Positions 34,001 to 42,918 of a stretch of DNA of 64,000 nucleotides are shown here, piece by piece. The stretch's first letter is position 1. The number at the start of each line of letters is the position of its first letter. Source of the DNA: Crambe crambe (Eukaryota > Porifera > Demospongiae > Poecilosclerida > Crambeidae); contig OZ004587.1 of the NCBI GenBank assembly GCA_963924555.1, forward strand, positions 2,418,001 through 2,482,000, read 5' to 3'. The notes beneath the pieces are model-generated. The model saw nothing but the letters and a program-made list of their open reading frames with translations. It was not told where the DNA came from and did no database searches. A program made the translations under genes and the position numbers.

Positions 34001-37000
34001 ATTTCCAAAAAGTCGGAACTGACACCAGTCTATTGCATAGTCCTTCGAAAAGGGAGCAATCTCACTGGGCAAAGGACCCCCCCCCCCCCCCCCCCCCCCC
34101 CCGGGATCAGCTGTTCTCAACACTGTTTACTGTCCAAGAAGGGGGGAGAACATTGCTTGATTATCAACCTGAAGTGGCTGAACCGCTTCATCCCCAGAGT
34201 ACATTTCAAGATGGAAGGGATACCTTCTTTGAAGGATATCATCCTTCTAGGGGATTACATGATAAAACTGGACCTCAAGGACACTTATTTCGGGATACCA
34301 ATCCATCCTTCCCACCAGAGATACCTGAGCTTCATCTGGAAGGATCAAACATTCCAGTTTACATGGAGGTTCCGAACCTTCTCCTGGCTCTGGCGAATCT
34401 TGTCCGGGGGAGGGCTGCTGGCCCTAATACTTCAGTGTACAGAGAAAGTGTGAGTTTAAAGTGTGAACCTATGCTGCAAGTCTGAAGATGGACTAGATGG
34501 TGGGGTCACTGGAGTTACAATAGGACATGTAGCCAGACCTGCTGGAATGCCTTTGTCTTGTCCCCCTCTAATACTTGCTCAGTCAACCTGGCTCCTCCAC
34601 ATCCTGCCCCTCTCACAGGGTTGATCCTGAATGCAATTATATAGCTATATAGCTAGATGTTTGCTATATGCAAGTGTGCTACTTTGAATGATCATGAGTC
34701 TCTCTCTCTCTCTCTGTATCTGTTTTATTGATAAGTGTAGTATATTTTACTTGTAATAGGGAGTGTTTTTGTTATCTTAGAACAAGGTCTCTTCCAAAGA
34801 GTGTTAGGTGATATACTCCAGTAGTCTCCTTGGTTCTCTTCATTCTCAGAGATTGATGTGCCCTCTGCACTACAGACATTCTAAATGCAGCTAGAGGCCT
34901 TTTCTAGTGCAATAACTCTCTTCAAGCACTTGGAGCAGACATGGGCTGGAAGGTTGTCTTCCTGGATAGGTTGGTCCAGCTGCAGAAAAACAGCAATCCT
35001 GGTTGCCCACCCTTGCTAAAGAGACTTCTTACTAGTGAATAGATGAGTCATCCTATTATCAAGAACACTTTCCCAACACAATCTACAGATCAAGTTTCTG
35101 GCCATTACAAAACTGCAAAAATTCCACGCTGCTACTTACATCACTGCTTATTTGCATGCATCATGTGTAATAAATGCGAAAAGTGTAAATTATTGTTGGC
35201 GCATGTGACGCTGGCCCTCGCATAATTTAGAGCCTGGCTAGTACTTTGACTGCAGCAGATTGTGTACTTTAATTGATTGCTAGCTATGTATTCCAGTCAG
35301 ATGGCCACTCCTCAGTATAGATGCTCATCCTACATGGCTGTATGTAGCTAGCTAGTCTGCTCACTTCACCATGCCAGTGTGTGTCCTCCAACCTGTGAAC
35401 TTTGATCCCATTCACCATGAATTTCAGCCATTTTGTTAATAGTGCTCTGAATTTCTTGCAGTATACTGAACAAATTTCAGTAAAATACGGAGGCTCTGCC
35501 ATGCCATGTACATGTCATTTAGCTATATTGCTGTCAATGTAAAGTTTGATATTGAATAATGCACAAATTTTTGTTAATAATCTTCAATCACCAGTGCTAA
35601 AAACCTACAAAAGAGGAAGATTAATGTCATGAGTTTCTGTAGCTATCTAGCTAATTAGCTACAAAGAAAAAGAATGGAAACAAGTTAGTGCAAAAAATTT
35701 CTTCTAAATAAAAAGTGAAGTAGGGATAGCTAGCCATAAAATTTAGCTGCATTCCTATCACTCCTAGCCCTCCTAATTTCAATAACCATGCCTATATCAC
35801 CCAACTTAAATCCCTACTCTTCACTCCCCCTTCAGCAACAAGTGAGTCGAGTAACCTCTTACCTTCACCTAACTCAAGAACCACAGCAAAATTACAACAC
35901 TGCTATTCCTACTTCACTCCTAGGCCTCCTAATTTAGGAGGCCTATAGGAGTGAGTTAGGAATAGTAGTTTTTAATATTGCTGTGGTTCTTGAGTTTGGT
36001 GATGTGTACGGGTTATAAGGGGTTACTTGACTCACTTGTTGTTGTTGGGAATGATAGGAATAAAGCTATACCTACTTCACTTTTTATTTAGAAGAAATTT
36101 CACATGTAACATATAATACCTGTCATTATTGCACATGCCAAAATCTGACACTATGCATGCGTAGTTTACGGTTGTCGCTTGACTGTTGGTGACCAGTGTT
36201 TCAAGATTCCCTAAAATTGCAGTATATATATCAGAGAGAGTGGTGGCTTTCTATGCATGTATATAGGGATGGTGTATATAAAATATCTTCACTTATAATA
36301 ATCCATCCCAGATGTAGTATTATTCCAGCTTCGACTGAGTAGTGTCTCTGACTGTATCAAGTGGAGAGAAATCAACCCGCTGTCTAAACTCAGAGATGTC
36401 ACCAATGCAATGGTCCAAGCAGCAGAACAGGCCTGTCGGTGTGGTTTCATGTCATCCAACATTTTGGAGGAAAGATTTGTATGTTTCACTCCTCAGTCTC
36501 CACACCATGTGACCTACAGGGCACGAATCAATAGGACATCGCAAGCTACAACAGGACAACTAGTGATCTTCATTCAGCAATGGGTGATGACTAGTCAGTC
36601 CATCCTCATTCAAGGTGTGCAACTCAACATCGACAGAATATGTGACTCTGTGATTTCAACATTTGACGATGCAGAATGTTCTCCTTCAACAGAATCGGAT
36701 GTTGCCACTACTGTCATAATGAGCGGGGATAATGTTGTAGCTATTGCCATTGGCAGTACTGGAGCAGCAGTGCTGGTTGTACTCATTGGAGTCGCTATTT
36801 GTGGTGTCTCTATTATTATGCGGAAAAATTTGATGAAGTAAGTTCATCATAATTAGCTACTATAAATGAGCTAGTTATAACAAGCTATAGTTTAATTGCT
36901 AGCTCTATAGCTATATAAAACTGACTCACATAATAATAACTATATTATTGCAGGAAGAAAACACAGTCACCAACGAACATTACCAGTTGTAACCTCACTG

Positions 37001-37074
37001 AAAATCAGGCTTATGGTGTAATGCCTAGCAAATTGAATGATAACATTAGTGTTGTGTATGAAGACATTCAGTAG
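24937..37074 (+). CDS. Ig/FN3 single-pass receptor with tyrosine-motif tail (7 exons, 664 aa)
   Basis: Join 24937-25009, 25103-25366, 26813-27166, 27334-27675, 28172-28486, 36312-36837, 36954-37074 (1995 nt, one frame, stop TAG at 37072). Every ectodomain junction is phase 1 and the last is phase 2, with GT-AG signals throughout. Order: signal peptide (1-24), three Ig-like domains (about 25-344), one FN3 (345-449), an unrecognised Cys-containing membrane-proximal domain (about 450-590), TM helix (about 591-617), stop-transfer RKNLMKKK, and a 40-residue tail. The tail carries AYGVM (Y645, YxxM) and VVYEDI (Y660, an ITIM-like V-x-Y-x-x-I). This indicates a cell-surface receptor or adhesion protein signalling through SH2 proteins; ligand unknown. 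The 7.8-kb fifth intron is full of transposons, so extra exons could hide there. A paralogue lies on the minus strand at 51750-63822. Confidence 0.85.
25103..25366 (+). CDS. Receptor exon 2: Ig-like domain 1
   Basis: 88 codons, phase 1 to 1. Cys in HTLTCM and in YHCEV are spaced as in an Ig fold, with a Trp (YMWSKA) after the first Cys, and an acidic FTDARTDYHC segment replacing the usual DxGxYxC. Two further Cys (STCTNEQCV) could form an extra bond. The paralogue's matching exon would lie beyond the right edge. Confidence 0.8.
25367..26812 (+). other. Receptor intron 2
   Basis: Contains a C-rich run interrupted by single T at 25543-25570 and a foldback at about 26407-26489 (ACCCTTCAGTATGGAATACC and complement, arms of about 35 bp). 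No exon signal found. Confidence 0.6.
26407..26489. repeat. Foldback hairpin in receptor intron 2
   Basis: CACCCTTCAGTATGGAATAC and GTATTCCATTTACTGAAGGG pair over about 35 bp around a short loop containing GCCCACGT. Confidence 0.8.
26813..27166 (+). CDS. Receptor exon 3: Ig-like domain 2
   Basis: 118 codons, phase 1 to 1. VTYRCYF and the classical QDTGSYRCNA (DxGxYxC) give the Ig disulfide. SISGPGI and RRLEFNPIS are shared almost word for word with the minus-strand exon at 63474-63822 (SFSGPGI, RLLEFNPMT, QDAGSYHCNA), showing common descent. Confidence 0.88.
27334..27675 (+). CDS. Receptor exon 4: Ig-like domain 3
   Basis: 114 codons, phase 1 to 1. LSFICSAVITAGGTP, FTWQRT and GIHTYTCTVTLD carry the Cys-Trp-Cys Ig pattern. 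Closely related to the minus-strand exon at 58982-59332, including SNISAEFFTGSQSSTS versus SNISAELFTGSQSSTS. Confidence 0.88.
28172..28486 (+). CDS. Receptor exon 5: FN3 domain
   Basis: 105 codons, phase 1 to 1. MWLIPLITYDPETHVVQYG gives the FN3 B/C-strand region, and LADLMVNTIYFYRVIARNSA is the typical L...Y.YRV.A.N..G end. Paralogous to 57624-57974 on the minus strand. Confidence 0.88.
28853..28878. repeat. GAGAGTGC hairpin, family copy
   Basis: AGAGAGTGTGTTAGCACTCT stem-loop followed by AAGTAGGGAT. Confidence 0.75.
29590..29705. repeat. Fragment of a dispersed repeat (also 54430-54600)
   Basis: GCTGCAGCATCATATCAAAC and AAGCTGTGTGGCCCCAAA are the reverse complement of blocks repeated at 54430-54560. 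Overlapping ORFs are not considered real. Confidence 0.6.
30930..31074. mobile_element. 145-bp MITE with TACAAG target duplication
   Basis: Ends CAGTGTTGCCAGGTT and AACCTGGCAACACTG; TACAAG directly precedes (30924-30929) and follows (31075-31080) the element. Third nesting level: DIRS, TA element, this MITE. Confidence 0.85.
31310..31470. repeat. Near-perfect foldback MITE, 161 bp
   Basis: Arms of about 74 bp from AATAGAATTAGTTCTCAT to its complement, with a loop of about 11 bp; includes AATACTCTAGCCTTCATC. Family copies at 5000-5133 and about 38086-38155. Confidence 0.9.
33838..34453 (+). pseudogene. Inverted and reordered DIRS reverse transcriptase fragments
   Basis: On the + strand, LSSAPHTFTKV and VVYLDN (catalytic YLDD mutated to YLDN) occur at 33846-33940, followed by PKKSELTP. 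After a 26-C run comes the upstream part of the same domain (KKGGEHCLIINLKWLN, YMIKLDLKDTYFGIPIH at 34130-34320). So the C-terminal half precedes the N-terminal half, and both are opposite to the rest of the element. Inversion or tandem copies with deletion would explain it. Confidence 0.75.
35280..35560. repeat. Dispersed repeat (partner 55790-55980)
   Basis: Shares TATTCCAGTC-like start, AGATGCTCATC, CTGCTCACTTCACCATGCCA and ATTGCTGT with 55790-55980. In both places a member of the ACAAGT MITE family follows within about 150 bp. Confidence 0.7.
35680..36107. repeat. MITE, ACAAGT / AAATTTCTTCTAAATAAAAAG family
   Basis: AATTTCTTCTAAATAAAAAG followed by TGAAGTAGGGATAGC at the left, with the complement at the right (CTACTTCACTTTTTATTTAG). 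Internal arms around CCTCCTAATTT also pair. Non-coding. Confidence 0.8.
36312..36837 (+). CDS. Receptor exon 6: Cys-containing membrane-proximal domain and TM helix
   Basis: 526 nt, phase 1 to 2. The extracellular part (about 140 residues, with Cys in DCIKW, CRCGF, FVCFTP, RICDSV and AECSP, and a VTYRARINRT strand) has no family I can name. Alternating strand and helix character next to the membrane is SEA-like, but I see no cleavage motif. The TM helix is AIAIGSTGAAVLVVLIGVAI and following, then a basic stop-transfer MRKNLMK. The paralogue's TM exon (55310-55391) lacks this domain. Confidence 0.75.
36954..37074 (+). CDS. Receptor exon 7: cytoplasmic tail with tyrosine motifs
   Basis: Starts in phase 2 and ends at TAG. 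KKKTQSP, then ENQAYGVMP (YxxM, a PI3K-SH2 type site in other animals) and SVVYEDIQ (V-x-Y-x-x-I, ITIM-like). The spacing between the tyrosines (15 residues) is too long for a classical ITAM. Confidence 0.8.
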
Positions 37075-37171
37075 CTAGCTACATAATAACAGTAGATACT
37101 ACAACATAACATGTAGCTATCGATATTTGTCATTAGCCTAAGTAAAAAACACTAACTATAGCTTTTATTAG

Positions 37172-37270
37172 GAGTATCAAACCTCTACGTATGTTGATTA
37201 TTGTCCTATTAGTTACTACCACAATAATAGCCATTGCTATTTCCTTCATCAGTGATCATAATGTGTACAA
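37172..37270 (+). CDS. Orphan hydrophobic exon (TM or signal-anchor), symmetric phase 2
   Basis: A TTTTATTAG acceptor and a GTAAGC donor bracket 99 nt. In phase 2 it reads KSIKPLRMLIIVLLVTTTII and on through AIAISFIS to DHNVYK. It lies 98 bp beyond the receptor stop codon. It could be a leftover TM exon of a neighbouring family member, a mutually exclusive exon, or the start (ATG 37191) of a new type II protein. No downstream partner was found. Confidence 0.4.
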
Positions 37271-37279
37271 GTAAGCTCT

Positions 37280-37740
37280 TCTAAATGTAAAATCTAGGCT
37301 GGGCTGTATATAAACTGTAGCCTTGTTTATATCCACTCAATTTTCACTTGAACATAGCTATCCCTTTCCAGTTTCCATTTCCTTTCCGCTTTCCATTTCT
37401 GCCGATAAATACTTAATACGCTTCTTCATGAAATTCAATGCCTCTCAGAAATGCTGTAATCTTCTCATCAATCGTCTTGCGGCCGGCCCATGCGCATGCA
37501 TTTATACAGAAATGCTGCACGTGGCAGCCATCCATAAGTGCTAATACTTGGGACTTGTTCGGGGCAGAAAGTGCCGGATGACGCTTCCTTGTCACGATGA
37601 CGCATTACGCATGCGCAGTGGGTAGAACCGCAGAAACATCTCTCCTAGATAGAAAAGCATCCAACTGCTCACACTTCAACCCTAATCGTATGGATTGGTA
37701 CCCCAAACAACAGCAACTCTGTCAGCAGCATCTTTCAATG
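37280..37740. other. Intergenic, no supported gene
   Basis: Short frames only; GCGGCCGGCCCATGCGCATG-type GC-rich patch near 37480-37500. Confidence 0.4.
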
Positions 37741-38155
37741 TGCAAGATGTTTCTTCCTGACTGGAAGGCTAATAAAGCCGTAATAGAAGTAGGCCAGCAG
37801 TAGAGTTCATTGAGAGTTCATCGAAGCAAACAAGCTACAGCAAGTTCACTTGGACGACAATGTGCCTCTTCTCTATAGCAAACTGTGTTACATCCCATGG
37901 CTTCAGTAGAGGACAGTCGATCAGTCCATTGCTGGGGCAGGAAACTACTAGATCAGATTGTGGTTTATATGAATTACTATTCGAATATTTCTTTAGAGTT
38001 GAACCTATGAAAATTTTGATGAAAATTTCCTGCTATACTGCAATCGGCTGACTTCTCTCAGCTAACATAAAATTAATTTCAATGTATAGAAATAGTTTTC
38101 ATAAAATCAGCTTCATGAAACAAACCACCACTGTTCAACCAGCCTTCATCAGTGT
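37740..38155. repeat. Dispersed repeat copy 2 joined to half a foldback MITE
   Basis: 37740-38085 matches 4195-4525; 38086-38155 matches half of the 31310-31470 foldback (AAACAAACCACC, AGCCTTCATC). The same pair of repeats is adjacent, less tightly, at 4195-5133. Confidence 0.7.
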
Positions 38156-38159
38156 AATA

Positions 38160-39245
38160 AATGATGTAACATACATAGCATGCATACACATTCTAAATCA
38201 AGCTATATAGCTAGCTAGCTCTGGACCTATCAGAGAAAACAAATGGAGACACAACAATCTAAAATAATAACTAGCCTGATCAATCTCCAATGGAAGATAA
38301 ATTTAGCTATACAACAAGAACTACAGCTACCCTTCTCTGAACCAATCAAACTATGATTATTGCCATAGATACTTTATCAAGCAGGTATATATGGTGCTCA
38401 TCCTCTTCCCAGGACCATCCTTGGATGACTAGTTACTTTGTTAAGGGAGTGCATCCTCATCCTAGTACTATCATGTATGATTACTTAGCCAGAAGATTTC
38501 CCAAGACTATCTAGGGATAACAGTAGCTATAGATGTATTCACCCTCATCCCATACTTATACCTCAGTTATCTATCTGGATATCTTTGTCCCAACTTTTTT
38601 TTTCAGGCTGCTGGATAAGTGAATTAATTAGTCCAGATGTGGTTATGCTGTGTTGTATAGTTGGGCTAGTATTACTAACAACCTTGAACAATGTAGATAC
38701 TTGTTATCCGATTGTTATTATGTGTACTCTCAAAAAATTGCCATTAGCTACCATTATAAATACTTGTAGTACATGTATTAAGAGGTACAGATAACCTAGG
38801 TTACACTGTACCACATAAGTTTGCCCAGGTTGATACAGGGATGGTACAGTTATATATGCAAGAAAACCCAAGTGATCCATGGCATTACTGGACATACATT
38901 GCTTACATTGTAAAAAACGAATAATTAATATTAAAGTGGCAATTAAAAAGGGACATAAATATATAAAGAATAAAAGAAGTGGTGTAAGTGTACTGCTCTC
39001 TGAATAGAATGGGACTCTTTGCAGTAAAGGGTGTGCATATCACTATGGAGTAAGTGGCTTTATAGCTGGCATTCGTTCATGAAATTAGATTCCACTAAAA
39101 AAAAATTTAAGCTGATTCACAAAATACATCCCTTGAAAATTAAGTGCTAGCTATATAAAGGATTTTGATATTCTTGTGGCTATTAAAATACATTGTTTTG
39201 AGCCCATCAGAGTAGTATTGCACTCTCTAACACCCTTTGGGGGAG
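38160..39245. other. Intergenic, no supported gene
   Basis: AT-rich. A hydrophobic frame at about 38630-38720 has no clear splice sites or start and is not called. Confidence 0.4.
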
Positions 39246-39249
39246 AACC

Positions 39250-39357
39250 CTACACTATAAAAATGAAAGTGTGTACTGTACACAAAAATGTCCCAATACA
39301 CACACAAAACAGTGTGTGTATTGGTGTGCAGTAAATGCTTTCATTTTTACTGTGTAA
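39250..39357. repeat. Foldback hairpin with AATACACACAC core
   Basis: CACTATAAAAATGAAAG and CTTTCATTTTTACTGTG pair, with CCAATACACACAC and GTGTGTGTATTGG inside. A diverged relative is at about 18935-18995. Confidence 0.75.
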
Positions 39358-39603
39358 GCTTTTTTACTACCATGTAACTTTCATAAATTTGGGATAACAG
39401 CCTTATAAACTATAATAAAAAATATGAGAGTAAGTTAACCTGAATAAGGCGATGCCATACTGCACTGGTTGGGATAAAATGCTACACATTAAATCAAATA
39501 CGTATATATCCATACCACAGCCCAATTTTTTTCCAGCTTGTGCCATTATGATTAAGAACATGAATCATGAAAAAACAAAGTGCATTTAAAATCTGTCTTT
39601 CCT

Positions 39604-39604
<1 letters not shown>

Positions 39605-39635
<31 letters not shown>
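39605..39635. repeat. 31-base C homopolymer
   Basis: Copy 1 has only short C clusters (CCCCCATCCCCCC) at the matching site (about 6405), so the run expanded in copy 2. Confidence 0.95.
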
Positions 39636-39690
39636 AGCTATGTACAGTTCTCCTTCAGGTCAGATCCACAGCATAGCAGTATTATAGTAG

Positions 39691-39860
39691 CAGGGTTCTC
39701 CCCAAAGGGTGCTAGAGAGGTGCAGCACCACTCTGATGGGGGGCCAATTTTTTTCATGTGGTTAAAACAAAGCATTTTAATACCCACAAGAATATCAAGA
39801 TCCTTTAATGTGCTATTCAAGCATGCACCGCTCTGATCAGTTTCACTGGGGAAAACCCTG
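39691..39860. mobile_element. hAT-like MITE (second copy 61998-62146)
   Basis: Ends CAGGGTTCTCCCC and GGGGAAAACCCTG. The interior matches 61998-62146 (TTTCATGTGGTTAAAA, CCACAAGAATATCAA). Missing from the paired segment at about 6463. Confidence 0.8.
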
Positions 39861-40017
39861 CAGCAGCCAAGCAATTATTTAAGTAGATGATTATAATTAC
39901 AGGAGGTCGACGAATATGTACCAGAAGATGGATAAGTGAGTCTATTATTCCCGAGTTATAAGCTCAATATTGTTAAATCAATACCATTTTGTAAAAAAAG
40001 CTGTATGAATTGCAGTC

Positions 40018-40325
40018 AGGGTTTCATCTAGGAATTTCACCTTGGAGGGGAAGCTCATGGAACGTGTGGCCATAAGGCCATGGTGGGGGGAGGGGAATGT
40101 GCCCCCTCCTGCATAGAGGATGAAGCCAAAAATGCTTAAATTCTCAAGTATTTTTTAAATGCTTGGATCCTAAAGATATACTATTTTTTGTCCTAAAACT
40201 CTTTCTTTTGGCAATATCTTGGGGGGAAGCTGGGTCAGTTTGGGGGGGGGGGGGGGGGGGGGGGAAGTTCAGCTGTTTGGAGGGGAAGCTTCCCCTGCGC
40301 CCCCCTCCTTAGATGAAACCCTGGC
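40018..40325. mobile_element. MITE with 5-bp target duplication GCAGT
   Basis: Ends CAGGGTTTCATCTAGG and CCTTAGATGAAACCCTG. GCAGT flanks both sides, and copy 1 keeps the unoccupied site ATTGCAGTGTACATGG at about 6636. A 23-G run (40242-40264) lies inside. Confidence 0.85.
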
Positions 40326-40934
40326 AGTGCATACCTATGGAAATGCGCATGCATAATAATTATGGCTTTCAGTCTTGTAGATACTCCAGATACATTATAC
40401 AGTATTAAACCTGGAAGTAGCTGTGTGTAACACAGTAGTAACACATCTTTCATTAATCCAATTAACTACATTGTTGGGGTTTCGGGGTATGCATGGGTAA
40501 AAGCAAACCTGTGGTTATTAAAATTCAAATGGTGTCTCACCTATTCCACCCGAGTATCTTGCACTGTGCAACCCAAAAAAAAATTACTGAATTGCAATCA
40601 CATGGAAAGCTCCCACCAAAGGTAGCCAAGGTCTTCAGTGAGGCTATGTTTGTTACACATGCATTATGTTTAATGGCTTCTTGATAGTCCCTGTACTAAG
40701 AGAGCAGCTTTTTTCCTGAGGCTAAACTGATGCCACACTGCACTGGTTAAGGTAAAACATAGCCAACAACTTATTGTATTCTAACTTCGTTTTATATTAG
40801 TCCTATGGAGGATCACAGGTCATCCCTACATAGAGAGCATTAGCTACCATGCTCTCTGATTACACAACAGAGCGTGTCTGCATGCTCATGCTAATGCCAG
40901 CCACACAATCTCCAAATTATGCATCAAAATGGCC

Positions 40935-41435
40935 ACCATTGGCATGGTAAAAAGATACATTGCAAACTGTCTATTACATAACTTAATATGTGTAGCTGCA
41001 TCATATCATCTTGTGCTCCCGTCCCCCTAGTGTTTCAGCCACATGCAAATGAATTACTAGCTACTTCCCTAACCACTCTTTGTTGGTGCTTTCCCAGGGA
41101 AAACCCCTACAGTTGTTAGGCAACAAAATCAATGTAGTTATTGGGGGGTGGGGGGTTCTGTGATATTGCACACCTATTGACCAATCAGATTACAGTGTGC
41201 TTAATCAAATTAGCTTGCATGAACTTGATAATACATCCATTATTGTAATTCCTAGGGTCGGGTTAGTTATCAGCCTCTGTATTATCCTTCCCCAGGGTTT
41301 CATACAGTGGAAGGGGAATTACTGAATGTGTCTTTTCTGAATTACTGAATGTGTCTTTAATATCTCTATATAGCACACGACCACGTCCACATGCATAATC
41401 CCCCTCTATCCAAAATTCCTGTATGAAATCCTGCC
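40935..41435. other. Intergenic, no supported gene
   Basis: No ORF or element supported; GAATTACTGAATGTGTCTTT occurs twice in tandem (about 41321 and 41340). Confidence 0.5.
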
Positions 41436-42298
41436 CAGGCCCGTACCCAGAGGGGGTTCAGGGGTTCGATCGAACCCCCTTTTCAAATCGAATTTTAAAC
41501 GCAAATAAAATCCATGCTAGCATGAATAATGAACAAGTCATTGCAACTCAGAAACTATGCATGGGAATGGGCCAATATTTTGCATATGGCAACTACTTGA
41601 TAAGGTCTAAAAAGTTATATTTTGCTTTAGTTTATAGCTAGTACAGAATGTGCAGGACACAAGATCCTATATGGATAAATTGAAAAGTAGAATGTGAATT
41701 GACAAAAACTAAATGTAATTTTTATGGCAATAAGTATAAGAAGCTGTATATCAAAAATCAGCCATTGATTCCAAGTGGTCATTGAGATGTAACGCAGTTT
41801 ACCTTGAGAATGGAATCAGTCATAACATCAGTCATTTTGATTGGTCCTCCTTTATTTTTTGTGTATGTAGTACTATTCATGATACTCAATAACGTGGTGC
41901 AAGTTATCATGAATAGTTTTTAAGTTAATCTTCCCTAGCAACCATGCGTGGGCGGAGTGTACCTGCACCCTTAATAATTTTAGTTCATGTGCATGAGCTA
42001 GCTCAAAGCAGAGAGAAAGAAAACGAGTCTAGCAAAGCCTATTGTCCAGAAAAGGTCAGTTATAAGCTAGCTATAACCCACCCGTAGGCTACTGAATTCA
42101 AAACAGTTATAGATCTACGTATGGTGCCTGAAGCTATTAGCTCTGCTAAGTTACTAAGTCTTACTGTAAAACTGTACTGGTCCATCTTCATCAGCTACTC
42201 CCCGACTAGCACGCGGATAATCCAAAAATGGTGTGGTCATACTAAAATGGATGTGGTCAGGCAAAAAATTTTCCAAAAAATTTCTGGGTACGGGCTTG
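41436..42298. mobile_element. 0.86-kb non-autonomous element with CTGCC target duplication
   Basis: Ends CAGGCCCGTACCCAGA and TCTGGGTACGGGCTTG. CTGCC lies immediately outside both (41431-41435, 42299-42303). hAT-like ends; no transposase inside. Confidence 0.75.
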
Positions 42299-42304
42299 CT
42301 GCCT

Positions 42305-42918
42305 ACTCAGTACTGCCAGAATATTGCCCTCCTAACCATGTAGTATTATGTACACGGGTGCAAGCAGTTGGGTTGGTCAGGTTTGGCCTTACCAGGATTA
42401 ACAAGTTAGTCTTTAAAAAGACCTTATGCCTTGGCACTGGTGGCGGCAATGTCTTATAATGTTGAAATTCAATTCTAAGTTTTTGTAATCAATAGCTATA
42501 TAAAGTGTCTGGGGTTATGTGTCAAATGGCTGGCTCACAAATTTTACAAGCAAAGTGAATTAAGTACCAAAGACCTCCGGATCCACCTAGAGTGCATCAT
42601 TAGCTGGGGCAGCATGCCCCCAGACCCAGTATCCCCTAGGATAGATGGCACACCTCACATCCTGTAGCTGTATGTAAGGTAGATCGGGGTAACTAGGGAC
42701 ACTCTTACTACAAAATTTAATGATGATCTCTCTGCAACCACTTTTAGCTATAAACAAGCTTTAATTTGCAAGAGATATAGCAACTTTTTCTAGTCCCAGG
42801 CTGAAAATCTGAGGTGTCGGTATCCAACCCTCCTGAAAATATTAATCGAGGAGCCCATCCTGCTACCCAACTGATTCAACCAACTCACAGAGTCAATAAG
42901 CCAGATATAAACCCCACA
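42305..42918. other. Intergenic, no supported gene
   Basis: Short frames without splice or domain support. Confidence 0.4.

Larger units (their letters stand above)
29781..34453. pseudogene. DIRS-like retrotransposon, rearranged and interrupted
   Basis: Minus-strand pieces in order from 33830 down: LGHLIGVFTS (end of RT), TDASLMGWGAV and LELLAA ... LLGVDNVRVDHLSR (RNase H, 33250-33650), GPFKVDLFAST (33200), LLMASWRSSTTKNYNSSW (tyrosine recombinase N-terminal domain, 32760-32850), KLSWKLAMLLALCSASRSSD (about 32410-32480, around the catalytic Arg). The 2.3-kb insertion 30082-32394 follows, then ESLCPVECLRAY and ARWLKSVLEEAG (29790-29980). Reverse transcriptase parts lie on the opposite (+) strand at 33838-34453. 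The domain order is that of DIRS elements, which integrate through a tyrosine recombinase. Many stops; inactive. Located wholly inside a receptor intron. Confidence 0.8.
28487..36311 (+). other. Receptor intron 5 (7.8 kb), transposon-filled
   Basis: Unusually long for this locus, where other introns are 0.1-1.4 kb. It holds a terminal hairpin copy at 28853, a MITE relic at about 29590-29700, the rearranged DIRS element (29781-34480), a dispersed repeat (35280-35560) and a MITE (35680-36107). Whether it is spliced correctly in vivo is not known. Confidence 0.6.
39600..40930. repeat. Segmental repeat, copy 2 (copy 1 at 6380-7345)
   Basis: Collinear with 6380-7345 but enlarged by a 31-C run and two MITEs (39691-39860, 40018-40325). 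Contains the GAGAGTGC hairpin at 40832-40857. No gene. Confidence 0.85.

Noticed and set aside
36954-37074. Receptor tail as a classical ITAM
   Set aside because: Tyrosine spacing is 15 residues and the first site is YxxM, so it does not fit the paired YxxL/I pattern.
38585-38794. Hydrophobic plus-strand ORF
   Set aside because: No clear acceptor, donor or homology to the receptor TM exons.
39567-39836. Proline-rich ORF
   Set aside because: Translation of the 31-C homopolymer; similar frames at 33962-34485 (apart from RT motifs) and 40235.
41455-41480. GGTTCGATCGAACCCCC considered as a tRNA T-arm
   Set aside because: It is a palindrome near the end of a transposon; no acceptor stem or anticodon arm around it.
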